Assembly: GCA_030018455.1 (NCBI GenBank)
Contig: JASEFU010000006.1
Span: forward strand, 58,193-122,192
Direction: 5' to 3'
From: Dehalococcoidia bacterium
Lineage (GTDB): Bacteria; Chloroflexota; Dehalococcoidia; DSTF01; JALHUB01
DNA length: 64,000 nucleotides
Shown: positions 15,417 through 24,741 of the stretch, one piece after another
Numbering within the stretch: position 1 is the first letter of the stretch
Layout of the letters: each line of letters starts with the position of its first letter
The notes under the pieces: generated by a model
Database searches by the model: none
Told to the model about the DNA's origin: nothing
The model's input: the letters and a program-made list of their open reading frames with translations, nothing else
Position numbers and translations under genes: made by a program

Positions 15417-17024
15417 CTATCCCTTGTCAATCCAGTAGTCGTACTTGTAGAGGCCGAATCCGTATGACGTCGGGGTGTAGCCCTTGATGAAGTCGTAGGC
15501 GGCCCAGTAGCCGTAAGGCTCGTAAAGCACCAGTGTGGGGCCGTGCCGCGCGAGAATCTTGCGCTGCGCGTCCTGCTCCAGCTTGATCCTCTCTTCGTCA
15601 TCGATCGTCCCGTTGATCTGCTCGAGCATCGCGTCCACTTCGTCGTCATCAACGCCGAGGTACCCTTCCGGCGTGTGGGCCCAGCCATGGCTGTGATGGG
15701 ACTGAATCTGAATGTAGTCAGACAGGTAGCGGAGATGCGAGAAGGTAGTGGCCTGGAAGTTGCCGACCGTGAGATCGTTGATCCACGTCCCCAGCTCGCC
15801 TGCCTGGAGCTGGACATCGATCCCCGCCTCAGCGAGGTTGGCCTTGATGATGGCGGCGCGGTCGGGGTTGTCCTGGTAGTTGGCGAAAGAGAGGGAGAAG
15901 GTCAGCCCTTCCGCTCCGGCGGCGGAGAGCAGCTGCTTCGCCTTGGCCACGTCGCGCTTGTACGCGGCCTCAATCTCTTCCTTCGGCAGCGAAGCGTCCC
16001 ACAGCGGCGGCACGGGGCCGGCGAGCTCGGCGTCGCCGAAGTGGAGCCTGTCGATCATCGCCTGGCGATCGAGCGCAAGGTCCACCGCCTCGCGTACTCG
16101 CACGTCCTTGAACGCCTCCAGCTTCACCCCATTCAGGACGAGGACAGAATACGTGCGGTCGAGGAACTTCTGGATCGTCGCTCCGCCCACGTCTTTCACG
16201 GCGTCGGCCTTAAGCTTGTTGCTCGCGGTGTACACGTCGATTGACCCGGCGCGGAACGCCGCCTGAATTGACGCTTCGTCGGGGAGCACCTTGATGCTGA
16301 TCCCGTCAACGTAGGGGTACTCCCGGTAGTAGGTGGGGTTGCGCACCACTTCCATGCCCTGGTCGCGGCTGTGCGATTTCAGCATGTAGGGCCCGCTGCC
16401 GATTGCGTGCGACTTGAGGTCGCCGAACTGCTCGACGGCTTCCAGGGGCAGGATGGCCGTAAGCGGGCTGCCGAGGTCCATCAGGAAGTAGCCGTAGGGC
16501 TTCTTGGTGACCTCCTTGAAGGTGCGCGGATCAGGGGCCTCGTACCGTTCCGTCCACTCGTCCCACGAAGTGCTGGCGCCGGGCATGCTCCGGTACCGAT
16601 CGATGCTCTTCACGATGTCCTCTGCCACCACCGGCCGCCCGTTTGCGGGGGGAATGTCCTGAAAGACGGCGTCGCCGCGGAGATGAAAGATCCACTCGGT
16701 ATCGCTGGGGGTCTCCCACGACTCCGCCAGATCGCCGACGTTGCCCTGCCAGTCGGTCACGTGAACGACGTAGCTGTAAAAGTAAGTGGCAACGGATACG
16801 CCTGCGGTCTCGTGCGGTTCGAGGCTGAGAATGGGCGCGGCCGAAGACAGGCGGATGGTGCCGCCGCGCACGGGCTCGCCCGACGGCGTGGTGCCGGGCG
16901 TAATGCCGGGCGTTGGGCCCGCGCCCTCTTCTTCATCTCCGCCGCAGCTCAGCAGCGTGAGTCCGGCGGCCGTCGCCAAGGATGATCCCAATAGTCGCCT
17001 GCGGGTCAGCTTTCGGTGCAGCAT
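15417..17024 (-). CDS. peptide/nickel-type ABC transporter solute-binding lipoprotein
   Basis: A 535-residue family-5 extracellular solute-binding protein. The N-terminus KLTRRRLLGSS..TLLSC combines a twin-arginine-like motif with a lipobox (Cys near residue 27), followed by an acidic, Thr/Pro-rich linker. The body has the family pattern RGGTIRL, DLAESWE, EWIFHLRGDAVFQDIPPANGRPVVAEDIV and the LVLNGVKLEAFKDVRVREAVDLALDR segment. The ligand could be oligopeptide, opine, nickel chelate or a quaternary amine. Two matching permeases are at 22849-24715 in the same locus, but no ATPase subunit is in the window. AAGGAGCGATGA precedes the ATG. Confidence 0.9.
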   Translation of the reverse strand: MLHRKLTRRRLLGSSLATAAGLTLLSCGGDEEEGAGPTPGITPGTTPSGEPVRGGTIRLSSAAPILSLEPHETAGVSVATYFYSYVVHVTDWQGNVGDLAESWETPSDTEWIFHLRGDAVFQDIPPANGRPVVAEDIVKSIDRYRSMPGASTSWDEWTERYEAPDPRTFKEVTKKPYGYFLMDLGSPLTAILPLEAVEQFGDLKSHAIGSGPYMLKSHSRDQGMEVVRNPTYYREYPYVDGISIKVLPDEASIQAAFRAGSIDVYTASNKLKADAVKDVGGATIQKFLDRTYSVLVLNGVKLEAFKDVRVREAVDLALDRQAMIDRLHFGDAELAGPVPPLWDASLPKEEIEAAYKRDVAKAKQLLSAAGAEGLTFSLSFANYQDNPDRAAIIKANLAEAGIDVQLQAGELGTWINDLTVGNFQATTFSHLRYLSDYIQIQSHHSHGWAHTPEGYLGVDDDEVDAMLEQINGTIDDEERIKLEQDAQRKILARHGPTLVLYEPYGYWAAYDFIKGYTPTSYGFGLYKYDYWIDKG

Positions 17025-17206
17025 TCATCGCTCCTTGTCAATGTTTGGCTGATGTCACACTACCTGCTGCCGCCCTTATCTGCAAGCGGCGACCCGGTTT
17101 CCCTTCTCGACGGCGCCTTCGCTTTGTGATAAACATGATGTAAGGGCCGCGGAGGCCACGCCGGCGGCGAAGAGAGCGGCGTATTCTTCGAGAATCGAGC
17201 CGGGAG

Positions 17207-18097
17207 ATGCCCGTACCGCGATTCGACAGACCCACCGTCTACGATGGCGCGAAAGGCACCCTGATGGCCGCCGCTCTTGCGCAGGCGGGCAAGCAGACCT
17301 CCGATGTCACCGAGTGGCTCAACGTCCTTGCGCCTGAGAGCGTTCTTAAGGCCCATCGCGAATACATCGACGCCGGCTCGCAGGTCATCCAGACCAACAC
17401 GTTCAACGGGAACAGGTTTCGGCTCGCCGACTACGGCCTGGCCGATAGGGTGCATGAGGTCAACCTGGCCGCGGCGCGGATCGCGAAGGAGGCCGCGGGC
17501 AGCGAGGTCGCCGTCGCCGGCAAGTTGGGGCCGAGCGGCAAGATGCTGGTCATGGGCGAGGTGACGGTCGAGGATCTCAGACAGGCCTTCGCGGAGCAGG
17601 CTGCGGCCTTGGCGGAGGGAGACGTCGACTTCTTTCACGTCGAGACGATGACGGACCTGGACGAGGCCGTCGCCGCCGTGGAAGGCGTCAGGAGCGTCTC
17701 TCAGCTCCCGATCGCGCTCACCATGTCGTTCGACACGGGCAATCCCGATACCGGCCTGCGAACGATGATGGGCGTCTCGCCCGCCGCCATGGTCGAGAAG
17801 GCAAACGAACTCGGGCTTCTCGCGGTGGGCGTCAACTGCGGCCGTGGTCTGGAGGGCTATCAGCTACTGGTGGAGCAACTGTTGGCAGCTTCGCCGAAGG
17901 GCGTCCCGATAGCGAAGCTCAACGCCGGCAGACCGCGCATGATAGAGGGACGCATCGAGTACGATGCCTCGCCGGAGGAAGCTGTGGGGTACGCCCTCTG
18001 GTGCGCGCGCAAAGGCGTCCGCCTGATCGGCATGTGCTGCGGCAGCACACCCCGCCACATCGAAGCGATAGCGAACGCCTTCGCGAAGGGCGCCTGA
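17207..18097 (+). CDS. homocysteine S-methyltransferase family protein
   Basis: A 296-residue TIM barrel of the BHMT/MetH N-terminal family. The zinc site is Cys211 in VNCG and Cys277-Cys278 in GMCCGSTP; GSQVIQTNTFNGN and the DGAKGT opening are family blocks. Such enzymes move a methyl group to homocysteine or, in modular corrinoid systems, to and from a corrinoid protein. The ATG at 17207 has only a weak GGGAG before it. It is followed 90 bases later by the pterin-binding methyltransferase, and the pair resembles split MetH modules. It could make methionine from methyl-corrinoid produced by the locus. Confidence 0.85.
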   Translation: MPVPRFDRPTVYDGAKGTLMAAALAQAGKQTSDVTEWLNVLAPESVLKAHREYIDAGSQVIQTNTFNGNRFRLADYGLADRVHEVNLAAARIAKEAAGSEVAVAGKLGPSGKMLVMGEVTVEDLRQAFAEQAAALAEGDVDFFHVETMTDLDEAVAAVEGVRSVSQLPIALTMSFDTGNPDTGLRTMMGVSPAAMVEKANELGLLAVGVNCGRGLEGYQLLVEQLLAASPKGVPIAKLNAGRPRMIEGRIEYDASPEEAVGYALWCARKGVRLIGMCCGSTPRHIEAIANAFAKGA

Positions 18098-18187
18098 CCG
18101 AAGGCCTCACGACACGATGCCTTCTCCGGCGCCCTGCCCGGCCCGGCTTTTTTCGATACGATTCCAGCGATCTGAGGAGAACCATCG

Positions 18188-19057
18188 ATGCTGACGCGAG
18201 TGACATCGGCGACACAAGAGGTGCTGATCGGCGATGACCGCCCGACGGCGCTCATCGGCGAGCGCATCAACCCCACGGGCAAGAAGCGGCTCGCGGCGGC
18301 CCTGCAGGCGGGCGACATGGAGATCGTGCGCCGGGAGGCGATCGCCCAGGTGGAGGCGGGCGCCGATATTATCGACGTCAACGTCGGCGTCGCGGGGCTC
18401 GATCAGGTGAAGCTGCTCCCTGGGGCACTTCAGATCGTGATGGACGCAGTGGAGACCCCGCTCTGCATCGACAGCGACGACCCGCAAGCCCTGGACGCCG
18501 CACTCAAGCTCTACAAGGGCAAGCCCATCATCAACTCGGTGACCGGCGAGGAGCGCTCCTTGACGGCGGTCCTGCCTCTCGTGAAAGAGTACGGGGCAGC
18601 GGTGATTGCCCTGGCGATGGACGACGAAGGCATCCCCGCGGACGCAGACCGCCGCGTCGCTATCGCCCACAAGATCATCGAGCGCGCTGCATCGATGGGG
18701 ATCCCACCAGAAGACGTGATCGTCGACTGCTTGACGATGACGGCGGCCACCGACAGCGCCGCTCCCCGCACAACGCTTGAGACGATACGGCGCGTCAAGG
18801 CCGAGCTGGGCGTAAATATGACGCTCGGCGCGAGCAACGTCTCGTTCGGCCTGCCGGACCGTGAACTGATCAACTCCGCCTTCCTGACGCTGGCAATCGC
18901 TGAAGGGGTGACATGCCCCATCGTCGACGCGGCGAAGGTGCAGGCGGTCGTCCTTGCGACCGACCTGCTGCTGGGCCGCGACGAGTACTGCATGCGCTAC
19001 ATCCGCGCCTACAAGCGGCGGAAGGCGCAGGCAGAGCAGGCGGCCGGACAGGCCTGA
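18188..19057 (+). CDS. methyltetrahydrofolate:corrinoid protein methyltransferase
   Basis: A 289-residue pterin-binding TIM barrel of the AcsE/MetH-pterin/MtvA type. Diagnostic segments are GERINPTGKKR near residue 24, AGADIIDVNVG near 60, DSDDP near 97, INSVTGEE near 118 and GASNVSFGLPDR near 218, which holds the folate-contacting Asn. It carries methyl groups between tetrahydrofolate and a corrinoid protein and so links the locus to the Wood-Ljungdahl or folate pathway. GAGGAGAACC precedes the ATG. It lies downstream of the homocysteine methyltransferase on the same strand and converges on the RACo-like gene. Confidence 0.92.
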   Translation: MLTRVTSATQEVLIGDDRPTALIGERINPTGKKRLAAALQAGDMEIVRREAIAQVEAGADIIDVNVGVAGLDQVKLLPGALQIVMDAVETPLCIDSDDPQALDAALKLYKGKPIINSVTGEERSLTAVLPLVKEYGAAVIALAMDDEGIPADADRRVAIAHKIIERAASMGIPPEDVIVDCLTMTAATDSAAPRTTLETIRRVKAELGVNMTLGASNVSFGLPDRELINSAFLTLAIAEGVTCPIVDAAKVQAVVLATDLLLGRDEYCMRYIRAYKRRKAQAEQAAGQA

Positions 19058-19130
19058 CCCCCGGAAACTGGAGCCCCAGGTCCGGCGCGCAGCTTGCCCG
19101 CCTCGACGCTGCCCGCGGCTACTACGACCT

Positions 19131-20804
19131 CTAGCCGCCCATGCTCTCGGGGGAAGGGAAAGCGAGGTGTTGGGCGAAGAGCTCCCGGAAGTCGTCGCGC
19201 AGCACCAGCTCCACGTAGCGCATATTCCTCGCCAGTTTCAGTACCTCTCTGGCGTAGCGCGGGTACGTCAGCGCCAGCCGAGCGCCCAGCCCGGCGGTGT
19301 TTCCTGCGGCGTGAATCCTTCCCCGCAGGCTTTCCGGCAGCACCCCCAGCGCCAACAGGCTCTCCGGCCGGATGGAACTGCCGAATGCGCCCGCCACGAA
19401 GGCGTTCTCCACATCATCCGCCGTGAGATTCGTCTCTTTCAGCAATATCTCGATCCCCGCGCGGATCGGCGCTTTCGCGAGCTGCACTTCGCGGATATCC
19501 GACTGCGTGAGCACGACATCGCCGCGGTCGCTGTCCTTGTACAGCAGGAACTGTCGCTCATCATCTTCCTCGCCCAGGCGGAGGCGCAGGTCAGGGGGCG
19601 CGCGCGGTCCGAGCTCCGACCGTGCCTGCAGGCGGCCGGAAGGCAGGAGAAGACCGCGCCGCAGCAACAGGGCGACCGCGTCGACCAGGCCCGAGCCGCA
19701 TACCCCCTGCGGCGTTTCGTTCTCGATAGTCCGCAATTCCAGACGGCCGTCCTTCTCGGAGACACGGTCGATTGCGCCGGGAAACGCCGGCATGCCGCAG
19801 CGGATGTGCACGCCTTCGAAGGCCGGCCCGGCGGCGCAGGACGTGCCTGCCACTGTCTTGTCGCAGCAGACGACCACCTCGCCGTTGGTGCCAAGGTCCA
19901 TAAACAGCGTTACCTCCGGCCGCTGGGGCAGCCCGAGGGCGACCACCCCCGCGACGACGTCGGAGCCGAGGTGGCCATCGACGCCGGGCAGTACATCGAT
20001 GTGGGCGTGCGCGAACCGTCGGAAGCCCAGGTCCGCGCCGGCGAGAGGGGGCGATTCGCGAAAGACCGGCTTGTAGGGGGCCACGCCCATCGGCCATGGG
20101 TCTATGCCGCGCAGGAGATGGAGCATCGTCATGTTGCCCGCAACCGTTATCGCTCTCATTGATTCGAGGGCTATGCCTTTCTCCCTGCACAATCGATCGA
20201 CCGCCCGATCGATGGCGACGACAAGCCGGCGCTGAAGCTCCCGCAGTTCTCGCCGTCCGCGGTGGGCGTGGGTGATGCGCGCGATGATGTCGGGGCCGAA
20301 GGCCTGCTGTGGATTGGTGAAGGTGGCGACGCCGATCTGTTGCGCTTCGCGGAGGTCCATCAGATAGCAGACGACAGTGGTCGTGCCGACATCGATGGCG
20401 ACGCCGTAACCCTCGGCTCCTCCGCGACGTCGCGTCCGAGGGGGCGGCCGCTCTCCGACCGCCTCTGCGAGGACGCGCATCTTCCGGTAGCGGGGGTATA
20501 TGGACGTCTGAGGGATGAGGATGCGGCAATCTGTCGTAGGATAGGCCTGGCAGGCGAGGCGCCAGCCGTTCTCCACGTCCCACGAGGCGATGAGGGCCTG
20601 GTCTTCGGCCGTGGCGGGCGTCGCGCCTTCGAGAAAGCGGACCTTACACTGGCCGCATGTGCCGCGCCCGCCGCATTCGGAATTGAGGGGCAGGCCGGCC
20701 TTGCGGATCGCGGTGAAGAGGGAGACGCCCGCGGGGGCCTCGATCTGGAGATCAAGGTTCTCCAGCGTTACGCGCACGGGCCCGACCTTGCGGGTATCAG
20801 CCAT
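19131..20804 (-). CDS. RACo-like ASKHA corrinoid-protein reactivase with [2Fe-2S] domain
   Basis: A 557-residue protein. Residues 1-95 form a plant-type [2Fe-2S] ferredoxin with Cys44, Cys50, Cys53 and Cys85 (CGGRGTCGQC..C). The rest is the linker plus DUF4445 ASKHA ATPase domain (GYGVAIDVGTTTVVCYLMDL, VAGNMTMLHLLRG, MDLGTNGEVVV, CGSGLVDAVALLL, AGAFGSSI). RACo reduces accidentally oxidised Co(II)-corrinoid back to Co(I) using ATP. The ATG at 20804 overlaps the last eight bases of the corrinoid-protein gene, as expected for a dedicated reactivator of that protein. Confidence 0.93.
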   Translation of the reverse strand: MADTRKVGPVRVTLENLDLQIEAPAGVSLFTAIRKAGLPLNSECGGRGTCGQCKVRFLEGATPATAEDQALIASWDVENGWRLACQAYPTTDCRILIPQTSIYPRYRKMRVLAEAVGERPPPRTRRRGGAEGYGVAIDVGTTTVVCYLMDLREAQQIGVATFTNPQQAFGPDIIARITHAHRGRRELRELQRRLVVAIDRAVDRLCREKGIALESMRAITVAGNMTMLHLLRGIDPWPMGVAPYKPVFRESPPLAGADLGFRRFAHAHIDVLPGVDGHLGSDVVAGVVALGLPQRPEVTLFMDLGTNGEVVVCCDKTVAGTSCAAGPAFEGVHIRCGMPAFPGAIDRVSEKDGRLELRTIENETPQGVCGSGLVDAVALLLRRGLLLPSGRLQARSELGPRAPPDLRLRLGEEDDERQFLLYKDSDRGDVVLTQSDIREVQLAKAPIRAGIEILLKETNLTADDVENAFVAGAFGSSIRPESLLALGVLPESLRGRIHAAGNTAGLGARLALTYPRYAREVLKLARNMRYVELVLRDDFRELFAQHLAFPSPESMGG

Positions 20805-21432
20805 CTCCCAGAAGCTGCCGCGCAAGAGTGACGGCAGCGGTGGCGTCGCGGCCGTAGCCGTCGGCGCCGATGCTGTCGGCGAAGGCCTGGGTGACGGGCG
20901 CGCCGCCCACGATGACCTTTACGTTCCCCGACGGGTCGGCATCTTTGAGGGCCTTCACCGTCTTCTCCATCGCGGGCATCGTAGTTGTGAGCAGCGCCGA
21001 GAGTCCGACGAGGCGCGAGCCCGACTCCTGGACCGCCTCGACGAAGCGCTCCGGCGGAATGTCCACGCCGAGATCGATGACCTCATAGCCGTTGCCTTCC
21101 AGCATGATGATGACCAGTTTCTTGCCGATGTCGTGCAGGTCGCCCTGCACCGTCCCGATGACGGCCTTTCCTGTCGGCTTGAAATCGCTGGCGGCGAGAT
21201 GGGGCCGAAGTATTTCGACGGCGGCGGACATCGCTCGGGCTGCCAGCAGCAGCTCGGGCACGAAGTACTCGTTCTTCTCGAAAAGCTCGCCGACCACGTT
21301 CATTCCCGGTATCAGCGTGTCGGTCAGGAGCGCCTGGGCGGGGGTGCCGTCGTCGAGTGCCTGCTGGGTAAGCGTCGCTACCGCCTTGGCGTCGCCTTCG
21401 ATCAACCGCTGCTTGAGGTCGTCCAGTTGCAT
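20797..21432 (-). CDS. corrinoid (B12-binding) methyl-carrier protein
   Basis: A 211-residue protein of the MtaC/MtbC/MtmC type. Residues 1-85 are the helical cap (DTLIPGMNVVGELFEKNEYFVPELLLAARAM) and 88-211 the Rossmann B12 domain with DLHDIG (98-103), whose His100 is the lower cobalt ligand, then GLSALLTTTMPAM and VGGAPV. It is the central methyl carrier between the UROD-family methyltransferases and the pterin methyltransferase. GGAGGAGAGT precedes the ATG. It heads a two-gene unit with the RACo-like reactivase and has a recognisable promoter at 21548-21576. Confidence 0.95.
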   Translation of the reverse strand: MQLDDLKQRLIEGDAKAVATLTQQALDDGTPAQALLTDTLIPGMNVVGELFEKNEYFVPELLLAARAMSAAVEILRPHLAASDFKPTGKAVIGTVQGDLHDIGKKLVIIMLEGNGYEVIDLGVDIPPERFVEAVQESGSRLVGLSALLTTTMPAMEKTVKALKDADPSGNVKVIVGGAPVTQAFADSIGADGYGRDATAAVTLARQLLGDG

Positions 21433-21547
21433 ACTCTCCTCCTGTGCTCGGAACCGTTGCCTTCAGGTAAAACAAACACGGGGAAGTCCGGATGAATTCC
21501 GCCCGCGCATTGTGGTCAGGAGTCGGCATTCCGCCTGTCGGGACTAA

Positions 21548-21576
21548 AGCCTATCCCAGACGCCCTTATGGGTCAA
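21548..21576 (-). promoter_or_regulatory. promoter of the corrinoid protein/RACo unit
   Basis: On the minus strand TTGACC (21571-21576), a 17-base spacer and TAGGCT (21548-21553). The leader to the ATG at 21432 is about 110 bases and shows no recognisable cobalamin riboswitch. The facing UROD-family gene at 21688 may use TAGAAT near 21655. Confidence 0.5.
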
Positions 21577-21687
21577 TCTCCGCAGTCGAACGGCCGTCCC
21601 CTCCTTGCCGACATAACCGTTACCGCGAGTTAGACGTAAAGCAGCATTTGAAGCTAGAATGGTGCCAGGTACAAAAGGACGGACTGA

Positions 21688-22824
21688 ATGAGGGTCACGA
21701 GAGCTTCCGTTATGACGCCGCAGGAGCGGCTGATCGCTGCCTTCAGCCACGAGCCATGCGATAGCGTCCCCTTTACGCCGCTCCTCGAAGGCTACTTCCA
21801 GGCGTCGCTGCCGGATGGCCGGGACAAGCCCGTAGCAGACCTCTACTATGAGATGGCGGGACACATACTCATCCGCGCCGCCGTCCTGCGTATCAACACC
21901 CCTCTCTGGCTCGGCGCCCGCGTCCACAACCTGCCTTCAGGAATAGAGGAGGAGTACCGCGCCGACAACGGCGACATACTCCACACCGTTCGCACGCCTG
22001 TGGGCAGTCTGACCTGGAGGCTGCGCTTCACCCCTGAAAGTCCATACATACCCTGGGTTATAGAGAACCGCATTCGGACGGTCGAAGACGTCAAGACGTA
22101 TCAGTACCTGATCGAGCGCACGGACTTCGAGGTGTGGCTGGACTACTTCCGGGAGCAGGAAGAGTATGTCGGCGATAGGGGCCTGGTGACAATCCTGGGA
22201 CCGATATCCCCGCTGCAGCAGATGATCAACTTCGAAATGGGGCTGGAGCGCGTCATATACATGCTCGCCGACTACCCTGATGAGACGAACGAGATGCTGG
22301 AGACGTTTCACGGCCGGCAGATCGAGGCCTGGAAGCTGATGGCGGAGTTGCCGGGTGAGATCTGCTTTACGCATGAGAACCTCTCCTCCACCACCACCTC
22401 GCGACGCATGTACAGACAATACGACCGCCGCTACGTCAATGAGTACGCCGATATCCTGCACAAGGCAGGCAAGAAGCTCCTCACCCACTGGTGCGGGCGG
22501 CTCACCGCCTTCATCGACGACTTCGCGGAAGCTCGACAGGACGGCATTTCCGACATCACCCCCCTGCCGACGGGCGATTTGGATATCGTCGCCGCGCGCA
22601 AGACATGGGGGAGGCGCTTCGTGATGATGGGGGGCATTGACCCGACGTTGTTCGCCCGCGGCACGCCCGAGCAGATGGAGGCGTACGTGGAGGACATGCT
22701 GGAGCGGATGGGCGACGCCAGGCGCGGCTTCATTCTCGGCAGCGGCGACGCCGTCCCATTCGGAACGCCGCCGGAAAACGTGAAGGCGGCGGCCAGGGCT
22801 GCCGCGCGCTTCGCAGTAGACTGA
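21688..22824 (+). CDS. UROD-superfamily methyltransferase (copy 1)
   Basis: A 378-residue TIM-barrel protein of the uroporphyrinogen-decarboxylase superfamily, which includes the zinc methyltransferases MtaA, MtbA and CmuA. The zinc-type motif is HWCG with His267 and Cys269. The usual third cysteine region near the C-terminus reads LGSGDAVPFGTP without Cys. Heme-pathway UROD is excluded by the divergent N-terminus and the cluster of corrinoid genes. It faces away from the corrinoid protein gene and leads a plus-strand unit with two permeases and copy 2. AAGGACGGACTGA precedes the ATG. The methyl donor is unknown. Confidence 0.85.
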   Translation: MRVTRASVMTPQERLIAAFSHEPCDSVPFTPLLEGYFQASLPDGRDKPVADLYYEMAGHILIRAAVLRINTPLWLGARVHNLPSGIEEEYRADNGDILHTVRTPVGSLTWRLRFTPESPYIPWVIENRIRTVEDVKTYQYLIERTDFEVWLDYFREQEEYVGDRGLVTILGPISPLQQMINFEMGLERVIYMLADYPDETNEMLETFHGRQIEAWKLMAELPGEICFTHENLSSTTTSRRMYRQYDRRYVNEYADILHKAGKKLLTHWCGRLTAFIDDFAEARQDGISDITPLPTGDLDIVAARKTWGRRFVMMGGIDPTLFARGTPEQMEAYVEDMLERMGDARRGFILGSGDAVPFGTPPENVKAAARAAARFAVD

Positions 22825-22848
22825 TTTGTCGATTGGAGTGAAAGAGAG

Positions 22849-23826
22849 TTGCTGGGGTACATAATCCGCCGTCTCGCCGCTCTACCGCCGATACTGCTCG
22901 GCGTGTCCATCGCCGTGTTCGCGCTGACACGGCTCATGCCCGGCAACATCGCCCAGCTCATGCTGGGGCCGAACGCCACGCAGGAGCAGATCGCAGAGCT
23001 GGAGCACGAGTACGGGCTCGACAAGCCGGTCTTCGAGCTGCGGCCTCCCTTCGGCCAGTACGGGGAATGGATAGCGGACCTGGCGCAAGGGGACCTGGGG
23101 CGTTCCTTCCTCAGGGACCGCGCCGTGGGTGACGAGATCATGTCGCGGCTGCCGATAACGGGACAGCTCCTGATCATGACGATAATCGTGACGGCGGTCC
23201 TTGGCGTGGGCATGGGGATGCTCGCGGCCGCTAACCACCGGCGCTTGCTCGATCACCTCCTCCGAAGCGTGAACATTCTCGGCATGTCGATCCCCACTTT
23301 CTGGGTCGCCACCCTCGTCATACTGATACCGTCACTGCTGTTTTCCTATGCGCCGCCCTTCGGCCACGTCTCGTTCTTCGAGAACCCGGTGGACAATCTC
23401 CGGCAGTACGGCCCGCCGGCGCTTGTGCTGGGCTTTGCCTCCGCTTGCGGCCTCGCCCGCATCGTTCGCGGCTCTATCCTGGGCGTGCTGGGGCAGGACT
23501 TCATGCGCACGGCGCGGGCGAAGGGGCTGAGCGAGGGGGTCGTGCTTCGCCGGCATGCGCTGGGGAACGTCATGCTGCCGATTGTGACGATCCTCGGCAT
23601 CGAGGCGGCGACGCTCATGGGCGGCACCGTCATAATCGAGCAGGTGTTCAACCTCAACGGCCTGGGCAGGCTGCTGCTCGACTCCGTCAGCATGCGCGAC
23701 TACCCGGTCATTCAGGTGATGGCGCTGTATACGGCGCTTGTCTTCGTTGTTCTTTTCCTCATCATCGATCTTACGTATGCTTCGCTCGATCCGAGAGTGC
23801 GTTTGACGGGAGGCAGAGTTGCGTGA
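22849..23826 (+). CDS. ABC transporter permease, DppB/OppB type
   Basis: A 325-residue inner-membrane permease. The N-terminus YIIRRLAALPPILLGVSIAVFALTRLMPG and the EAA-loop region ARAKGLSEGVVLRRHALGNVMLPIVT are diagnostic of the DppB family. About six membrane helices are visible. The start is a TTG at 22849 after GGAGTGAAAGAG. It overlaps the next permease gene by eight bases. With DppC and the solute-binding protein at 15417 it would import a peptide-like or small charged compound, plausibly the methylated substrate used by the neighbouring methyltransferases. Confidence 0.92.
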   Translation: MLGYIIRRLAALPPILLGVSIAVFALTRLMPGNIAQLMLGPNATQEQIAELEHEYGLDKPVFELRPPFGQYGEWIADLAQGDLGRSFLRDRAVGDEIMSRLPITGQLLIMTIIVTAVLGVGMGMLAAANHRRLLDHLLRSVNILGMSIPTFWVATLVILIPSLLFSYAPPFGHVSFFENPVDNLRQYGPPALVLGFASACGLARIVRGSILGVLGQDFMRTARAKGLSEGVVLRRHALGNVMLPIVTILGIEAATLMGGTVIIEQVFNLNGLGRLLLDSVSMRDYPVIQVMALYTALVFVVLFLIIDLTYASLDPRVRLTGGRVA

Positions 23827-24715
23827 GGCACAACTGACGCTTGAACCCACCGCAGCGTTGCGGCCGCGACGGCTGGGGTTGGGGGTGCGGGTGCGGCGTC
23901 ACTTCATGGGCGTGATGGGCATCTGCATCCTTGTGTTCCTGGGACTGACGGCGGCAGTGGGGCCGCTGCTCATCCCGCACGATCCCTACTCTCAGGACGC
24001 CGCCTCTTTCGAGCGGCCGAGCCTCGATCATCCCTTCGGGACCGATAGGCTGGGCCGCGACGTGCTGTCGCGCGTCGTGCACGGGGCGCGGATATCGCTC
24101 GGCATCGGATTCGCGGCCGTCACTATCGGCGTTATCGGCGGCAGCCTTCTCGGCGTTATCTCCGCCTACTACGGAGGCTGGATCGACTACCTCTTGCAGC
24201 GGCTGGTGGAGGTAGTGCTCGCCTTTCCATTACTCGTCCTGTTACTGGTCATCGTCGCCGCCGTCGGGCAATCGATTCAGAACGTGATCCTGATCATGGG
24301 CGTAGTGATGACGCCCATCATGTCGCGCATCGTGCGCTCCATCGTCTTTTCTGAGAAGGAGCAGCCGTACATCGAAGCCGCCCGCGCTCTCGGCGCGACG
24401 AACACGCGCGTCCTCTTTGTCCACCTCTTCCCGTCGGTGCTGCCTCTCGCCCTGATCCTCGCCAGCCTGACGCTGGGCGGCATGATACTGGCGGAGGCGA
24501 GCCTGAGCTTCCTCGGGCTGGGCGTGCCACCGCCCAACCCTTCGTGGGGCGCCGACATGAGCGGTAACGCCCGCGACTACTTCCAGCAGGCACCGTGGCT
24601 GGCCATCTTCCCCGGCCTCGCCCTCAGCCTGACGATACTGGGCGCGAACCTGGTGGCAGAGGCAGTGCGCGACGTCATCGATCCTTTCGCCAAGCAGATG
24701 GCGGCGGGCCGCTAG
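23819..24715 (+). CDS. ABC transporter permease, DppC/OppC type
   Basis: A 298-residue permease with the DppC N-terminal helix, HPFGTDRLGRDVLSRVVHGARISLGIG and EAARALGATNTRVLFVHLFPSVLPLALI. The start is a TTG at 23819, inside the end of the DppB-like gene, so translation is coupled. No ATP-binding subunit follows; the next gene is a methyltransferase-like protein. The transporter must borrow DppD/F-type ATPases encoded elsewhere. Confidence 0.92.
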   Translation: MREAQLTLEPTAALRPRRLGLGVRVRRHFMGVMGICILVFLGLTAAVGPLLIPHDPYSQDAASFERPSLDHPFGTDRLGRDVLSRVVHGARISLGIGFAAVTIGVIGGSLLGVISAYYGGWIDYLLQRLVEVVLAFPLLVLLLVIVAAVGQSIQNVILIMGVVMTPIMSRIVRSIVFSEKEQPYIEAARALGATNTRVLFVHLFPSVLPLALILASLTLGGMILAEASLSFLGLGVPPPNPSWGADMSGNARDYFQQAPWLAIFPGLALSLTILGANLVAEAVRDVIDPFAKQMAAGR

Positions 24716-24741
24716 TCGCCACCTCGCGAGGAAATGAGCAC

